A DNA stretch of 64,000 bases from Pelobacter propionicus DSM 2379 (GCF_000015045.1 NC_008609.1:2303501-2367500), one strand, 5' to 3'; positions 54,607-64,000 are shown, counted from the first letter of the stretch. Numbers and translations: made by a program. Notes: a model not told the origin generated them from the sequence alone.

Positions 54607-55586
54607 GCGACCAGACTGTCATCCTGGGGGGAGATCGGCTGTTGAAACGGTTTCGGGTACGGGGCGGCCCCACCGCCGGGACCGGCCTGCTCACGGCGGT
54701 GGACGATGTCTCATTGAAACTGGTCCGCGGGGAAACCCTGGGAATCGCCGGAGAGTCGGGGTGCGGAAAATCGACCCTGGCCAGAATTCTGGCCGGACTG
54801 CTGGAACCTGACCAGGGACGGGTGCGTTTCAACGACACAACGCTTACGGAGATGTCCCGATCAGAGGCACGCGCCTTCCGACGCCAGACCCAGATGATCT
54901 TCCAGGACCCCTTCTCCTCCCTCAACCCGCGCATGCGAGCCGGCGACATCATCGCCGAACCGCTGGTCATCGCCGGACAGGGGACGGCGGCAGCGCGACG
55001 CTCCAGCGTGGAGGAGATCATGGCCACCGTGGGGCTGACGCCGGAGCAGTACCACCGCTTTCCCCACGAGTTTTCCGGTGGCCAGCGCCAGCGCATCGGC
55101 ATCGCCCGCGCCCTGGCCAGTTCTCCCTCGGTCATCATCGCCGACGAACCGGTATCGTCCCTGGACATATCCATCCAGGCCCAGATCATCAACCTGCTGC
55201 AGAGCATGAGGACGACCTTCAACCTCTCACTGCTGATCATCTCCCATGACCTGTCCGTGCTACGCCACATCTGCGACCGGGTCTGCATCATGTACCTGGG
55301 AGCCATCGTGGAGAGCGCCCCGGCAGCGGAACTGTTCAGCCACTGCCTGCACCCCTACACCGAGGCCCTGATAGCCGCCATCCCCCGCATACGGCGCCGT
55401 GGAGAGCGCAGGGAGCTGATCCTTACGGACGACATCCCCTCCCCCCTTGCCCTGCCCTCCGGCTGCCGCTTCCACCCCCGCTGCCGCCATAGCCGGGAGA
55501 TCTGCCGCAGCACCCCGCCGCCCCTGGAGCTGAAGCGGCCGGGCCGTCTCTGCGCCTGCCACTTCAGCGACGCGATCTTCGCTTAG
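54603..55586 (+). CDS. Di/oligopeptide ABC transporter ATPase (DppF/OppF type)
   Basis: A 327-residue partner ATPase: Walker A GESGCGKS, signature FSGGQRQRIG, Walker B VIIADEPVSSLD and an oligo_HPY tail (GCRFHPRCRHSREIC). Its ATG overlaps the stop of the DppD-type gene (ATGA), so the two form a heterodimer pair. Membrane permeases must be encoded elsewhere, which is unusual for this family. Confidence 0.87.
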   Translation: MSDQTVILGGDRLLKRFRVRGGPTAGTGLLTAVDDVSLKLVRGETLGIAGESGCGKSTLARILAGLLEPDQGRVRFNDTTLTEMSRSEARAFRRQTQMIFQDPFSSLNPRMRAGDIIAEPLVIAGQGTAAARRSSVEEIMATVGLTPEQYHRFPHEFSGGQRQRIGIARALASSPSVIIADEPVSSLDISIQAQIINLLQSMRTTFNLSLLIISHDLSVLRHICDRVCIMYLGAIVESAPAAELFSHCLHPYTEALIAAIPRIRRRGERRELILTDDIPSPLALPSGCRFHPRCRHSREICRSTPPPLELKRPGRLCACHFSDAIFA

Positions 55587-55603
55587 ACGGGAACGGCTGA
55601 TCC

Positions 55604-55726
55604 CTAGTACTGCGTAACACCTAAAACCAACCCTCCTCAGCCCCCCCTTGTCAGGGGGGAAGCCTTTAACCCTCCCCTGACAAGGGGAGGGTTTGGTACG
55701 AAAAAACAAGCGTTACAGGGTACTAG
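55604..55726. repeat. Palindromic MITE-like element between convergent genes
   Basis: The 123-bp segment has imperfect terminal inverted repeats CTAGTACTGCGTAAC and GTTACAGGGTACTAG (12 of 15 match). Two inner hairpins are CCCCCC-TTGTCA-GGGGGG (55642-55659) and AACCCTCCCC-TGACAA-GGGGAGGGTT (55668-55693), whose loops are complementary. Its right end overlaps and supplies the stop codon of the rhomboid gene. The hairpins may also terminate both convergent genes. Confidence 0.6.
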
Positions 55727-56535
55727 CCCGGCAGCATGGTCAACAGTGGCCAGATCAGAACAGCCGCGGTCATTGCTGCACAGAGCAGCGCCACCCCCTG
55801 GTGCCACGACGTCTCGCGGCTGCGTCCGTTGTAGCCCACAAGCATGCCCAACAGGATCCCGCCGAGGATGCCGCCGCCATGCCCCCAGTTGTTAATCCCC
55901 GGCACGATCAGGCCAAAAACCAGCAGACTGACCACCCAGCCGCTCACCTCCCGGTACACCGAGGCGCCGTAGGCCCCGCCGCTGCTCTTTCCGAAGTACA
56001 GCAGGGAGCCGATCAGGCTGCATATGGCGGCGGACGCGCCGATGGTGAAGGCCACCCCCGCCTGCCAGGAAACCCAGAAGCCGAAGATGCCCCCCAGGGT
56101 ATAGATGATGAACATGCGGCTGGGCCCGTACTCGTTAACGACCCAGGGACCGATCTGTCGCAGCGCCATCAGGTTGAAGAGCAGGTGCAGTATGCCGCCA
56201 TGCAGGTAGTTGGCGCTCAACAGCGACCAGAAGCGGCCGAACTGGTCCAGAGGCACGCTGCCGGTAGCCCCCAGCAGCAACAGACTCACCCGATCGGGAG
56301 AGAGAAACCCGCCTCCCCTGCCGATATACAAGCTGACCAGCAGCGAAACGCAGTAATACACCAGGTTGAGCGTGATCAGCGCCCTGACCAGCCACTCCCC
56401 TTCCAATACCCCGGCCGTCCGGTTGATGAACTGCCACCAGGAAGCGTTGCGGGATGTCCCGCAGCGTGAACAGGTCTGTTCCTCGCTGCCGATCAGGGTC
56501 CGGCAGCGAGGGCAGAGTATGGGTTTTTGCGCCAT
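55723..56535 (-). CDS. Rhomboid family intramembrane serine protease with zinc ribbon
   Basis: A 270-residue protein. Residues 8-25 form a CPRC...CSRC zinc ribbon. Six to seven transmembrane helices follow with rhomboid hallmarks: YLHGGILHLLFNLMAL, catalytic Ser168 in GASAAI, His219 in NWGHGGGILGG. Rhomboids cut transmembrane substrates inside the membrane. The last codons lie within a repeat element, so the C-terminus may have been altered. Monocistronic. Confidence 0.9.
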   Translation of the reverse strand: MAQKPILCPRCRTLIGSEEQTCSRCGTSRNASWWQFINRTAGVLEGEWLVRALITLNLVYYCVSLLVSLYIGRGGGFLSPDRVSLLLLGATGSVPLDQFGRFWSLLSANYLHGGILHLLFNLMALRQIGPWVVNEYGPSRMFIIYTLGGIFGFWVSWQAGVAFTIGASAAICSLIGSLLYFGKSSGGAYGASVYREVSGWVVSLLVFGLIVPGINNWGHGGGILGGILLGMLVGYNGRSRETSWHQGVALLCAAMTAAVLIWPLLTMLPG

Positions 56536-56746
56536 GTCAAGCTCCCTCGTCGGGTGTGGGATATGGTTCGAAGCCGCCGGAGCAGTCGCGGCGGAAGCGT
56601 TCCGGAAAAGGTGAGCGCATCAGGGGCACGACCTCCCCATTGGCACGCGGCAAGAGTGGATCACAGGAAAAAGAGGAACGGCATGACGGGAATGGAGCGG
56701 CGGCAGAACGCTTCAAGCAGGGGTGAGGCAGCCGGTGGTCCTCCGG

Positions 56747-57802
56747 CTATCTGCCTATCCTCTCCAGATAGGTGCGGATGCCGGTCTCGAAGGTCTCACC
56801 GATCACGCTCTTGGGATGATTGGCCGCATACTCGCGGAAGTAGAGGACCAGCACGACCAGAAAGGCCAGGAGAACCGCTCCATAGGCGATGGTGCGCTGA
56901 CTGCGGAAGCGGTCGACCGTGCCTCCCCCATCCAGACCATCAGCCTCATCGCGCAGGGCAAAGAGCTCGCGCATCTGGCGGATGCGCTGCAACTGGATGG
57001 CGGCAATGTGCTTGACGATGGCATCGCGGTCGCGTTCGTCGATAAAGACGAATTTCAGGGCCAGGCTGTAGCTCTCGCGGTCGCCGGCAACGCCACGGTT
57101 GGGGGTGGTGAACACCACCTTCCCCACCGCCTCGACGATCCGGCGCGGCACGGGCAGCATGATCTCAAGCGGCACATACTCGCCCACCTGGAAGCGCTGG
57201 TGGGCGACGATACGCATGCCGCCGCCGCTGATGTTGGCCGCCAGCGGGATGATGCCGTCCCACGACGGATCCTGATCATCGCCGTCATCCTGGGGAGAGA
57301 GCAGCCGTTCAGGGGGGAGTTCAGCGTCTTCAGCGACGAAGGTAACCTCCCAGGGCTGCTGCTTGCGGAGCAGCTCATCCTCCAGGCGCTGGCGGTGACG
57401 CTCGGCCCACTCCGTGCGCAGGACATCGGGGTTCTGCTGGGGGGAAATGTAGTACTTGATGGGGAGGAAGGCATCCACGCGGTAGAATTCGCGCAGTTCG
57501 TCGGTAACGATCTCGCCGACCAGGCGCAGCTGGATGACATTGCCGCGCCACTCGCTGACGATGATCGCCCGGCAGCTGTAGGCGCTGTCGTCTTTGCCGC
57601 CGCGCAGGTCAAGGATCTGTCCCACATGCAGGGCAACGGACTCCGGCAGCTGGTCGCGGGAAAGCTGCAGGATGACCAGGTCCTCGTCGACCTCGTATAT
57701 CATCGCCCAATCCAGGAACGTTTCGGCGTTGGGCAGGGGAATGCCGACACCGACCTTCATCCCGGCTGTAAAGAAACTGGCGTAATCCCCCAGGTAGCTC
57801 AT
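56747..57802 (-). CDS. PilZ-domain membrane protein (putative cyclic-di-GMP receptor)
   Basis: A 351-residue protein with a YcgR-N-like first domain. The PilZ signature is R104-xxx-R108 (REFYR), then NISGGG (190-195). An insertion of about 80 residues separates the two halves of the motif, longer than usual. A transmembrane helix lies near the C-terminus (GAVLLAFLVVLVLYF). PilZ proteins bind cyclic-di-GMP and modulate motility or envelope functions. The target is unknown; no flagellar genes are near. Confidence 0.82.
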   Translation of the reverse strand: MSYLGDYASFFTAGMKVGVGIPLPNAETFLDWAMIYEVDEDLVILQLSRDQLPESVALHVGQILDLRGGKDDSAYSCRAIIVSEWRGNVIQLRLVGEIVTDELREFYRVDAFLPIKYYISPQQNPDVLRTEWAERHRQRLEDELLRKQQPWEVTFVAEDAELPPERLLSPQDDGDDQDPSWDGIIPLAANISGGGMRIVAHQRFQVGEYVPLEIMLPVPRRIVEAVGKVVFTTPNRGVAGDRESYSLALKFVFIDERDRDAIVKHIAAIQLQRIRQMRELFALRDEADGLDGGGTVDRFRSQRTIAYGAVLLAFLVVLVLYFREYAANHPKSVIGETFETGIRTYLERIGR

Positions 57803-57862
57803 CTGCTGGTTCCCGTCAAGGCATCCGGAACAATGGAGAGGAGATTCGGAACAGGGAAGGTA

Positions 57863-58054
57863 TCAGGCAATGGAACGGTTGAGCTCTTCAAGCAGCCCGT
57901 CGATGCCCACCCGGTGAACTTCGGCGCCATGCTCCAGTGTCTCCAGATCTGAGATCTGGCACTCATAACACTCAAGCCGGTGTTTCTTGAAGACCGGCAG
58001 GGTTTCGGGGTATTTCCTGATGATATCGGCGATAATCATATCCCTGGTAATCAT
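57863..58054 (-). CDS. DUF1858 domain protein
   Basis: A 63-residue protein beginning MITRDMIIADIIRKYPETLPVF and containing CYEC. This is the hybrid-cluster-associated disulfide domain (DUF1858), common as a stand-alone protein in anaerobic bacteria and possibly a redox disulfide module. The ATG at 58054 follows GGGGGA. Confidence 0.8.
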   Translation of the reverse strand: MITRDMIIADIIRKYPETLPVFKKHRLECYECQISDLETLEHGAEVHRVGIDGLLEELNRSIA

Positions 58055-58123
58055 GTTTCCCCCTGGCATGCATGCAACAGTACGGTAGCGCGGAGACGCC
58101 GATGGCGTCTCCGCGCGAGGCTG

Positions 58124-59317
<1,194 letters not shown>

Positions 59318-59385
59318 GAAAGTTCCTTTGCTGACTCACTAACCGCGATTCATCCTCCCCGCGCGGTTATGCTTTTTTTCGGCCA

Positions 59386-59868
59386 TCAGTCCAGGCCGTA
59401 TTTCAATCTGAGGGCGCTCTTCACCTCAGGGGGAACGAAGCCGTCGATATTTCCCCGTAAACCGCAGACTTCCTTGACAATGGAAGAGGAGAGGTAGCCG
59501 TACTGCAACGATGTCATCATGAACAGTGTTTCTATGTCATGACCCAGGCTGCTGTTCATCTGGGCGATCTGGAATTCGTATTCAAAATCCGAGATTGCGC
59601 GCAGTCCGCGAATGATCACATCCGCGTTCTGGCGAGTCACGTAATCTATCAGAAGACCGGTAAAAGTGTCAACCCTGACACGGTCCTGGTCAACGACCCG
59701 CCTGATCAGAGCCATGCGCTCCTCGATGCTGAACAGCGACTTTTTCTGCGAATTGCAGGCAACCGCGACGATAATCTCGTCAAAGACCTTCAGCCCACGG
59801 TTGATGATGTCCAGGTGGCCATAGGTGATCGGATCGAACGAACCGGGATACACGGCAATTTTCTTCAT
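59386..59868 (-). CDS. coaD: Phosphopantetheine adenylyltransferase
   Basis: A 160-residue nucleotidyltransferase starting MKKIAVYPGSFDPITYGHLDII. The TYGH motif (T/HxGH) is the ATP site, and ISSxx-like SSSIVKE follows near 129-135. It makes dephospho-CoA from phosphopantetheine and ATP in CoA synthesis. Its ATG overlaps the rsmD stop (4 bp), a common coaD-rsmD coupling. Confidence 0.95.
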   Translation of the reverse strand: MKKIAVYPGSFDPITYGHLDIINRGLKVFDEIIVAVACNSQKKSLFSIEERMALIRRVVDQDRVRVDTFTGLLIDYVTRQNADVIIRGLRAISDFEYEFQIAQMNSSLGHDIETLFMMTSLQYGYLSSSIVKEVCGLRGNIDGFVPPEVKSALRLKYGLD

Positions 59869-60428
59869 TCTTCCCCCAAAACGTACAATGCCAACGCAGT
59901 ATCGCCGTATACCCGCCGATCACTCCTGACAAGACATCCCTCGCGCTCCGGCAGAATGGCACGGGCCGCGCTCTCGGCGATGAACAGACCCTCCGGTTCC
60001 AGCAATTCCAGGGATGACAGGCTGCGCATCACCGGCGTGTAGAGTTCCGAGGCATAGGGCGGATCAAAGAAAATGATTGAAAAGCGGCTGCCGCGTCCGG
60101 CCAACAGGGGCAGCGCCCTGAGCAGGTCCATCTCCAGCAGGGTCGCGCGCTCGGCGCAGCGCGTGGCGAGCAGGTTCTGCCTGAGGCATTTCAGCGCCTC
60201 GCGATCCTTCTCGACAAAACAGCAGGTCGACGCCCCGCGACTGAGCGCCTCGATGCCCAGTCCGCCGGTGCCGGCGCACATATCCAGCACCCTGGCACCA
60301 TCCAGTTCATAGCGGCTCTGTATGATGCTGAAGAGCGCCTCCCGGACACGATCCGCTGTCGGGCGCGTTCGCATGCCCCGCGGCGCGGCAAGCCTGGTTC
60401 CCCGCGCACTCCCGGCAATCACGCGCAT
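59865..60428 (-). CDS. rsmD: 16S rRNA (guanine(966)-N(2))-methyltransferase RsmD
   Basis: A 187-residue methyltransferase: RVIAGSARGTRL at the start, VLDMCAGTGGLGIEALSRGA (SAM motif I) and FFDPPY (catalytic NPPY-like). It methylates G966 of 16S rRNA. The ATG at 60428 follows GGAG and is preferred to an in-frame start 150 bp upstream with no coding character. Confidence 0.93.
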   Translation of the reverse strand: MRVIAGSARGTRLAAPRGMRTRPTADRVREALFSIIQSRYELDGARVLDMCAGTGGLGIEALSRGASTCCFVEKDREALKCLRQNLLATRCAERATLLEMDLLRALPLLAGRGSRFSIIFFDPPYASELYTPVMRSLSSLELLEPEGLFIAESAARAILPEREGCLVRSDRRVYGDTALALYVLGEE

Positions 60429-60541
60429 AAACAAAACTCCACAGCATTGGTTTGAACAAAGCAAACTAATCCAAAAGCAGGGGAGCGTCAAGGCCGAAGG
60501 GGACCGGCAGCGCAAATTTATCCCTGCGCGCGGATTGATCA

Positions 60542-60569
60542 TTGAAAAGAGCCGTATCATGCGTACAAT
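60542..60569 (+). promoter_or_regulatory. Candidate promoter of the TPR gene
   Basis: TTGAAA at 60542-60547, a 16-bp spacer and TACAAT at 60564-60569, 54 bp before the start codon. Confidence 0.45.
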
Positions 60570-60622
60570 GCTAGCCATCTGCTCTGATTCTGTAGTACGC
60601 GCCTATCCACGGGAGGCCCCGC

Positions 60623-61582
60623 GTGAAGACACAAACGATTTCCCGGACGGGAATGCTTCTGCCGGGACTACTCATTATCCCGCTCCTCGTGATCTGCGTT
60701 TTTCCGGACGAACCGGTTCACGCGGCCCAGTGGCACAGGCTGACCCGGACCGCGCGCTATCAGGTCGCCCTTGAGATGGAGTCATTGCAACAGAGCGATG
60801 ATCCCTCCCTTACGGTACTGCTGCAGTTCACGCCCCAGGGGGAAGCGGAGCGCCTGGCAGCGGCGGAAAGGTACGGACACAAACAGTACGCCCTGCACCT
60901 GGAGCAGCATGGGATCGACTGCAATGAAAGGACGTACCGGTTGGAATATGTGGACATCCTGGGGTGGAGGGGGAACAGGCTGGCCCGCATACCGGGAGGC
61001 AGCCACAAGGAGTCGATCGCCCCTGACTCGGTGCTGGACAGGGTTGCCGACCTGGTCTGCCCCGAGGAAGAGGCCGACCAAGGCGAGGAGGGCGACGACC
61101 TGGCAGTGGGGATGGCTGCGACCAGCTCCCCCAACGACCCGCTCCTGTCCCGGGAGATGCTCCAGCGCATCAACGACGCCCAGGGACGCACGAATTCCCA
61201 GCCCGAGGATGTCGATGCATGGGTCGAGCTGGGCAATGCCTGGTATGACGCCGACATGCCCGAGCAGGCCATCCAGGCCTATGACCGTGCCCTGGCGCTC
61301 AAGGCGGACGATACGGATGTGCTCAACGACCAGGGCGCCATGTTCCGCCAGAAAGGCGATACCGCCCGTGCGCTGGCGAACTTCGAAAAAGCCCTGGCAA
61401 TCGATCCCGGCAACCTGGAAAGCCTGTACAACCTGGGCTATGTCTACGCCTTCGACCTGAATCGCATCGACCGCGCCCGGGAGATCTGGCAGCGCTACCT
61501 GAGCCTGGACAGCACCAGCGAAACAGCCGACCAGATACGCTCATTCATCACACAGCAGGGGCAGGGCGTGGAAAAGCCCTGA
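60623..61582 (+). CDS. Secreted TPR-repeat protein
   Basis: A 319-residue protein starting with GTG behind GGGAGG. It has a signal peptide (to about PVHA), a beta-rich domain of unknown type, then at least three tetratricopeptide repeats (WVELGNAWYDADMPEQAIQAY, QGAMFRQKGDTARALANFEK, NLGYVYAFDLNRIDRAREIW; about 195-300). TPRs mediate protein-protein contacts. No partner can be named. Confidence 0.75.
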   Translation: MKTQTISRTGMLLPGLLIIPLLVICVFPDEPVHAAQWHRLTRTARYQVALEMESLQQSDDPSLTVLLQFTPQGEAERLAAAERYGHKQYALHLEQHGIDCNERTYRLEYVDILGWRGNRLARIPGGSHKESIAPDSVLDRVADLVCPEEEADQGEEGDDLAVGMAATSSPNDPLLSREMLQRINDAQGRTNSQPEDVDAWVELGNAWYDADMPEQAIQAYDRALALKADDTDVLNDQGAMFRQKGDTARALANFEKALAIDPGNLESLYNLGYVYAFDLNRIDRAREIWQRYLSLDSTSETADQIRSFITQQGQGVEKP

Positions 61583-61664
61583 AGCAAGAAACCCTACCCT
61601 TTTTTCCCCTGCTGTGCTATGTGTACCCTCGAATGGCAGCAGCTTCAGCAGCCATCTATTTCAA

Positions 61665-61741
61665 GCGCCCGTAGCTCAGCTGGATAGAGTCCCTGGCTTC
61701 GAACCAGGTTGTCGGGAGTTCGAATCTCTCCGGGCGCGCCA
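61665..61741 (+). tRNA. tRNA-Arg (anticodon TCG)
   Basis: A 77-nt cloverleaf: acceptor GCGCCCG/CGGGCGC, discriminator G, CCA encoded. Anticodon stem CCTGG/CCAGG encloses CTTCGAA (anticodon TCG); T-arm GGGAGTTCGAATCTCTC. It reads CGA-type arginine codons. Confidence 0.95.
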
Positions 61742-61750
61742 ATCGATATT

Positions 61751-61787
61751 GAATCCGAGTACCCCATCCCGGGTACTCGGATTCTTT
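61751..61787 (+). terminator. Terminator after tRNA-Arg
   Basis: GAATCCGAGTACCC and GGGTACTCGGATTC form a 14-bp stem with a 6-nt loop, followed by TTTG, 9 nt after the tRNA. Confidence 0.75.
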
Positions 61788-62410
61788 GTTTGTGCGGCAC
61801 GTTTCACCCCACACGCCATCTTCGTCGGATCCCCCACCAGCCTGCCGTCCACACCGATCCCCTTCAGCAACAGCTTTAATTCTCCCGGAAACAGTCGCAA
61901 ACGCTCCGATTTTTCATGAGCAATCGCACGCTTTTCGCGGAACCCGAGAAGACATCTCAACCAAGGTAGGTGTTCCTGAACCAGACCGGCAGGCATGTCG
62001 CTCCATTTTAAGTATCTGAAATATCGGTTATATACCGTTTTGGGTATAAGCCTCATGCCTGCGCCTTTGGCGGGGATCGTGTGACATCACCGCCGCACAC
62101 CACCCTGTTTTTTCAATATCTTTAATTGAAGGCGACGGAACGCAAATGCTATAGTGCAGTCGCATTACAGCCGGGAGAATGACAACTCGTCTGGAATTGG
62201 AGCCGGGGCAGAAGGGAACGAGGGCCATCGTTGAATGATGCAGTGGTGGAGTTTTTCGTATCAGGGACTATGTCTGCAAGGTTCATGCTTGAATATTTCC
62301 GGAAAATTGCAGGATATTCGGCAGGTTCAAGCCTTCAAGGCCCCACTGCTGTCTGTTCAACGACCATTCTTCTGTGCACATCAAGATACGATTCAGCGAG
62401 AAAAAACATT
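61788..62410. other. Gap after tRNA-Arg, possible gene remnant
   Basis: No intact gene is supported over about 620 bp. A minus-strand open frame running into the tRNA encodes ELKLLLKGIGVDG, loosely like the end of IS66 Orf2 proteins, but the match is too weak to call. A tRNA 3' end is a common integration site; no direct repeat of it was found in the window. Confidence 0.4.
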
Positions 62411-63013
62411 ATGACACCACTCACTGGAAGATTACGCTACTTCAAAACGGTATATCGCGGGTGGTTGATAGCGGTTCTTGGCGGCGCATACGCGCTGCTG
62501 GGTGTAATTACATTCGCTCGTGATAACCTGCTTCCGCCCGCTCTAAGAGCGAGGTTGGATACTTTCACACTATTGCCCCACTGGTCGTTGACATCATGGC
62601 TAGTCATTGCGCTGGGAATTTTCCTTGTGGGTGCTCTAGAAGGTTCCTACAGATATTATCTCGTTCAAGAACAAAGTTACGGCAACTTGGAACAACAAAT
62701 CGCGAGTCTACAGCAGGAGATTCGGGATCATGATCAGGCCGCTGCGTCCTCGTTCCACGATGATTTCATCGCCGACAATCGAACGCGTCAGGCTCCGATC
62801 ATTCACATCAAGGAGCTTCGCGCTCATTTTGACGCCCTATTGGCATTAGCTCGAACTGGTGACCGAGCTGCGCTTGCGCGCTTACGCCGGATTGCGCCGA
62901 AACTCGACGCGGTCAGTTTAGAGTGCTTTGCGAGTAGCCTCGATCACGTCGAGGATATTAGACGAATTAAGGAATTGGTCAGGCTCGGTGCTGAGGTGGC
63001 GAGGCCGGGCTGA
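62411..63013 (+). CDS. Orphan membrane protein, unknown
   Basis: A 200-residue protein starting MTPLTGRLRYFKTVYRG. Two transmembrane helices (about 17-35 and 60-80) are followed by a coiled coil (GNLEQQIASLQQEIRDHDQ) and a soluble C-terminal part. No family was recognised. No ribosome-binding site precedes the ATG, and the longer in-frame start at 62231 has no better one. It looks less GC-rich than its neighbours and lies downstream of a tRNA, so it may be acquired DNA. Confidence 0.5.
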   Translation: MTPLTGRLRYFKTVYRGWLIAVLGGAYALLGVITFARDNLLPPALRARLDTFTLLPHWSLTSWLVIALGIFLVGALEGSYRYYLVQEQSYGNLEQQIASLQQEIRDHDQAAASSFHDDFIADNRTRQAPIIHIKELRAHFDALLALARTGDRAALARLRRIAPKLDAVSLECFASSLDHVEDIRRIKELVRLGAEVARPG

Positions 63014-63200
63014 TTTGACTTCCTATTACAGGGGTCTGGGATAGGGGAACCGGGGGTCCTGGGGCCAGGCATTGAACCATTGAAGATGGATGACGCTCTT
63101 CATGTTCATGCAAGAAAATCAAGCAAATTAACCACCACAGCCCCCCTCTCTTCGACCGCTGGTCAGGCCTCACGTTCATGCAGGTCGGAAAGGAAGTGAG

Positions 63201-63617
63201 ATGAACAAAGACAGCTATGAAATCGAACCGATCGGAACCATACACTCGGAACTAAAAACTCGTCAGGAAGCGCCCAACCAGGGGTGTGAGGGTGCGCCCG
63301 AGGCCTGGATCGACCTGAACCCGGAGTTCGCGGAGGGACTTGAGGGGATTTCGGCGGGGTGCGATCTTATCCTGATCACCTGGCTTCACCGGGCGCGGCG
63401 CGACGTTCTGAAGGTGCATCCCCGCAGGGACCCGACCAGGCCGTTAGCGGGAGTGTTCGCCACACGGTCTCCCGACAGGCCCAATCCCCTCGGCCTGCAC
63501 CAGGTCAGGGTGCTGGAGATAAACGGCGCCAGGATCAGGGTCGGTCCCCTGGAAGCCATTGACGGAACACCGCTGGTGGATATCAAGCCGCTGCTCCCCC
63601 GGTCGGCGAACGCATGA
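63201..63617 (+). CDS. trmO: tRNA (N6-threonylcarbamoyladenosine(37)-N6)-methyltransferase TrmO
   Basis: A 138-residue protein of the YaeB/TsaA family: EPIGTIHSEL at the start and the SAM-binding signature FATRSPDRPNPLGLH, followed by DGTPLVDIKPLLP. TrmO methylates t6A37 of some tRNAs. It lacks the C-terminal extension of the E. coli enzyme and matches the short archaeal/bacterial form. A GGAAAGGAAGTGAG stretch precedes the ATG. Confidence 0.88.
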   Translation: MNKDSYEIEPIGTIHSELKTRQEAPNQGCEGAPEAWIDLNPEFAEGLEGISAGCDLILITWLHRARRDVLKVHPRRDPTRPLAGVFATRSPDRPNPLGLHQVRVLEINGARIRVGPLEAIDGTPLVDIKPLLPRSANA

Positions 63618-63715
63618 CACCATCACAGTTTATCGGACGGCTAGGCGGATCGCCCAACGGGCAGTCGGTGTGGCTGTTGTCATACCATTAAAAAGACAGT
63701 GGAGGAAACAAACCC

Positions 63716-64000
63716 ATGAAAAGCACCGCAGCCGGCCTGGCCCTCATTTCGTCGATCCTTCTCTTAACGGCAACTCCCATCCACGCAGTCGAGCAGAAAA
63801 CGGTATTCAACACCACCGGTATCGAGTACAAAGCAGGCACGGGGGCAGAACGGTGTCAGGAGAAGTGCGACAAGCGCTCGGGACCCGACGCGCAGTCCCT
63901 CTCCGCCGAAGGGTGGACGATCATGACATCCTCCCCCAAGAAGGTAACCGCGGAAGCCTACCGGTATACCCCGTGCAGCTCCTGTCAGCCCCACGGATGC
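63716..64000 (+). CDS. Secreted Cys-rich protein, N-terminal part (cut by window edge)
   Basis: The first 95 codons of a gene that runs off the right edge. A signal peptide (MKSTAAGLALISSILLLTA, cleavage near IHA) is followed by a mature part with CQEKC and CSSCQPHGC. The Cys pairs suggest disulfides or metal binding, but no family was recognised. GGAGG lies 13 nt before the ATG. Confidence 0.6.
   Translation, partial: MKSTAAGLALISSILLLTATPIHAVEQKTVFNTTGIEYKAGTGAERCQEKCDKRSGPDAQSLSAEGWTIMTSSPKKVTAEAYRYTPCSSCQPHGC

Noticed and set aside
61676-62056. Minus-strand frame of 126 codons overlapping tRNA-Arg
   Set aside because: It runs through the tRNA and its terminator; the IS66-like resemblance is limited to a dozen residues.

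Overview
The window is high-GC chromosomal DNA that looks like a Geobacter/Pelobacter-type deltaproteobacterium (Desulfuromonadales/Geobacterales). The pointers are a three-gene ferredoxin-type glutamate synthase, a DUF1858 protein, a GEMM-I riboswitch, a sigma-54/VpsR-like regulator, a rubrerythrin-family protein and the overall gene mix. The species is inferred from gene content only; no database was searched. Three tRNAs (Leu-CAA, Ala-GGC, Arg-TCG) are present. No rRNA, CRISPR array, prophage or intact insertion sequence was seen.

Layout. 1-1150: 5' part of an RbgA/YlqF GTPase gene, a small beta-barrel protein, tRNA-Leu and tRNA-Ala. 1.5-10.2 kb: recC-recB-recD operon. 10.4-17.6 kb: rubrerythrin-like protein, a chemoreceptor, an orphan GspG-like pseudopilin with a zinc-ribbon membrane protein, a sodium:alanine symporter and an FAD/NAD(P)-binding protein. 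17.8-23.3 kb: a 1,139-residue protein joining MshEN-like modules to FnIII/Ig-like domains and six near-identical 95-residue repeats, then cstA. 23.6-28.7 kb: split glutamate synthase. 29.5-31.6 kb: glutamine-dependent NAD synthetase. 32.6-37.0 kb: D-2-hydroxyacid dehydrogenase, PEP mutase, ATP-grasp ligase and FemAB/GNAT-like transferase, a candidate phosphonate pathway. 37-40.8 kb: Ycf46-like AAA ATPase and an EF-G paralogue. 41.4-47.3 kb: a Fap-like functional amyloid locus under a VpsR-like sigma-54 activator. 47.6-49.6 kb: divergent yeiH/yeiE-like pair. 49.7-53.5 kb: a GEMM-I riboswitch ahead of DUF898, M48 peptidase and DUF2059-like genes. 53.6-64 kb: two peptide ABC ATPases, rhomboid protease, PilZ protein, DUF1858, aspartate aminotransferase, coaD-rsmD, TPR protein, tRNA-Arg, a small accessory patch, trmO and a truncated secreted Cys-rich protein.

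How the genes may work together. Several unlinked loci point to cyclic-di-GMP control of the cell surface: the MshEN-like array on the adhesin-like protein, the VpsR-like activator beside the amyloid genes, the PilZ membrane protein and the GEMM-I riboswitch. The most novel-looking units are the amyloid locus, whose Asn/Ser/Thr-rich subunit is unlike textbook FapC; the PEP-mutase cluster, which has no decarboxylase but does have a reductase-like partner, an ATP-grasp enzyme and a FemAB-like enzyme; and the MshEN-Ig fusion protein. These functional readings are inferences from motifs and neighbourhood.
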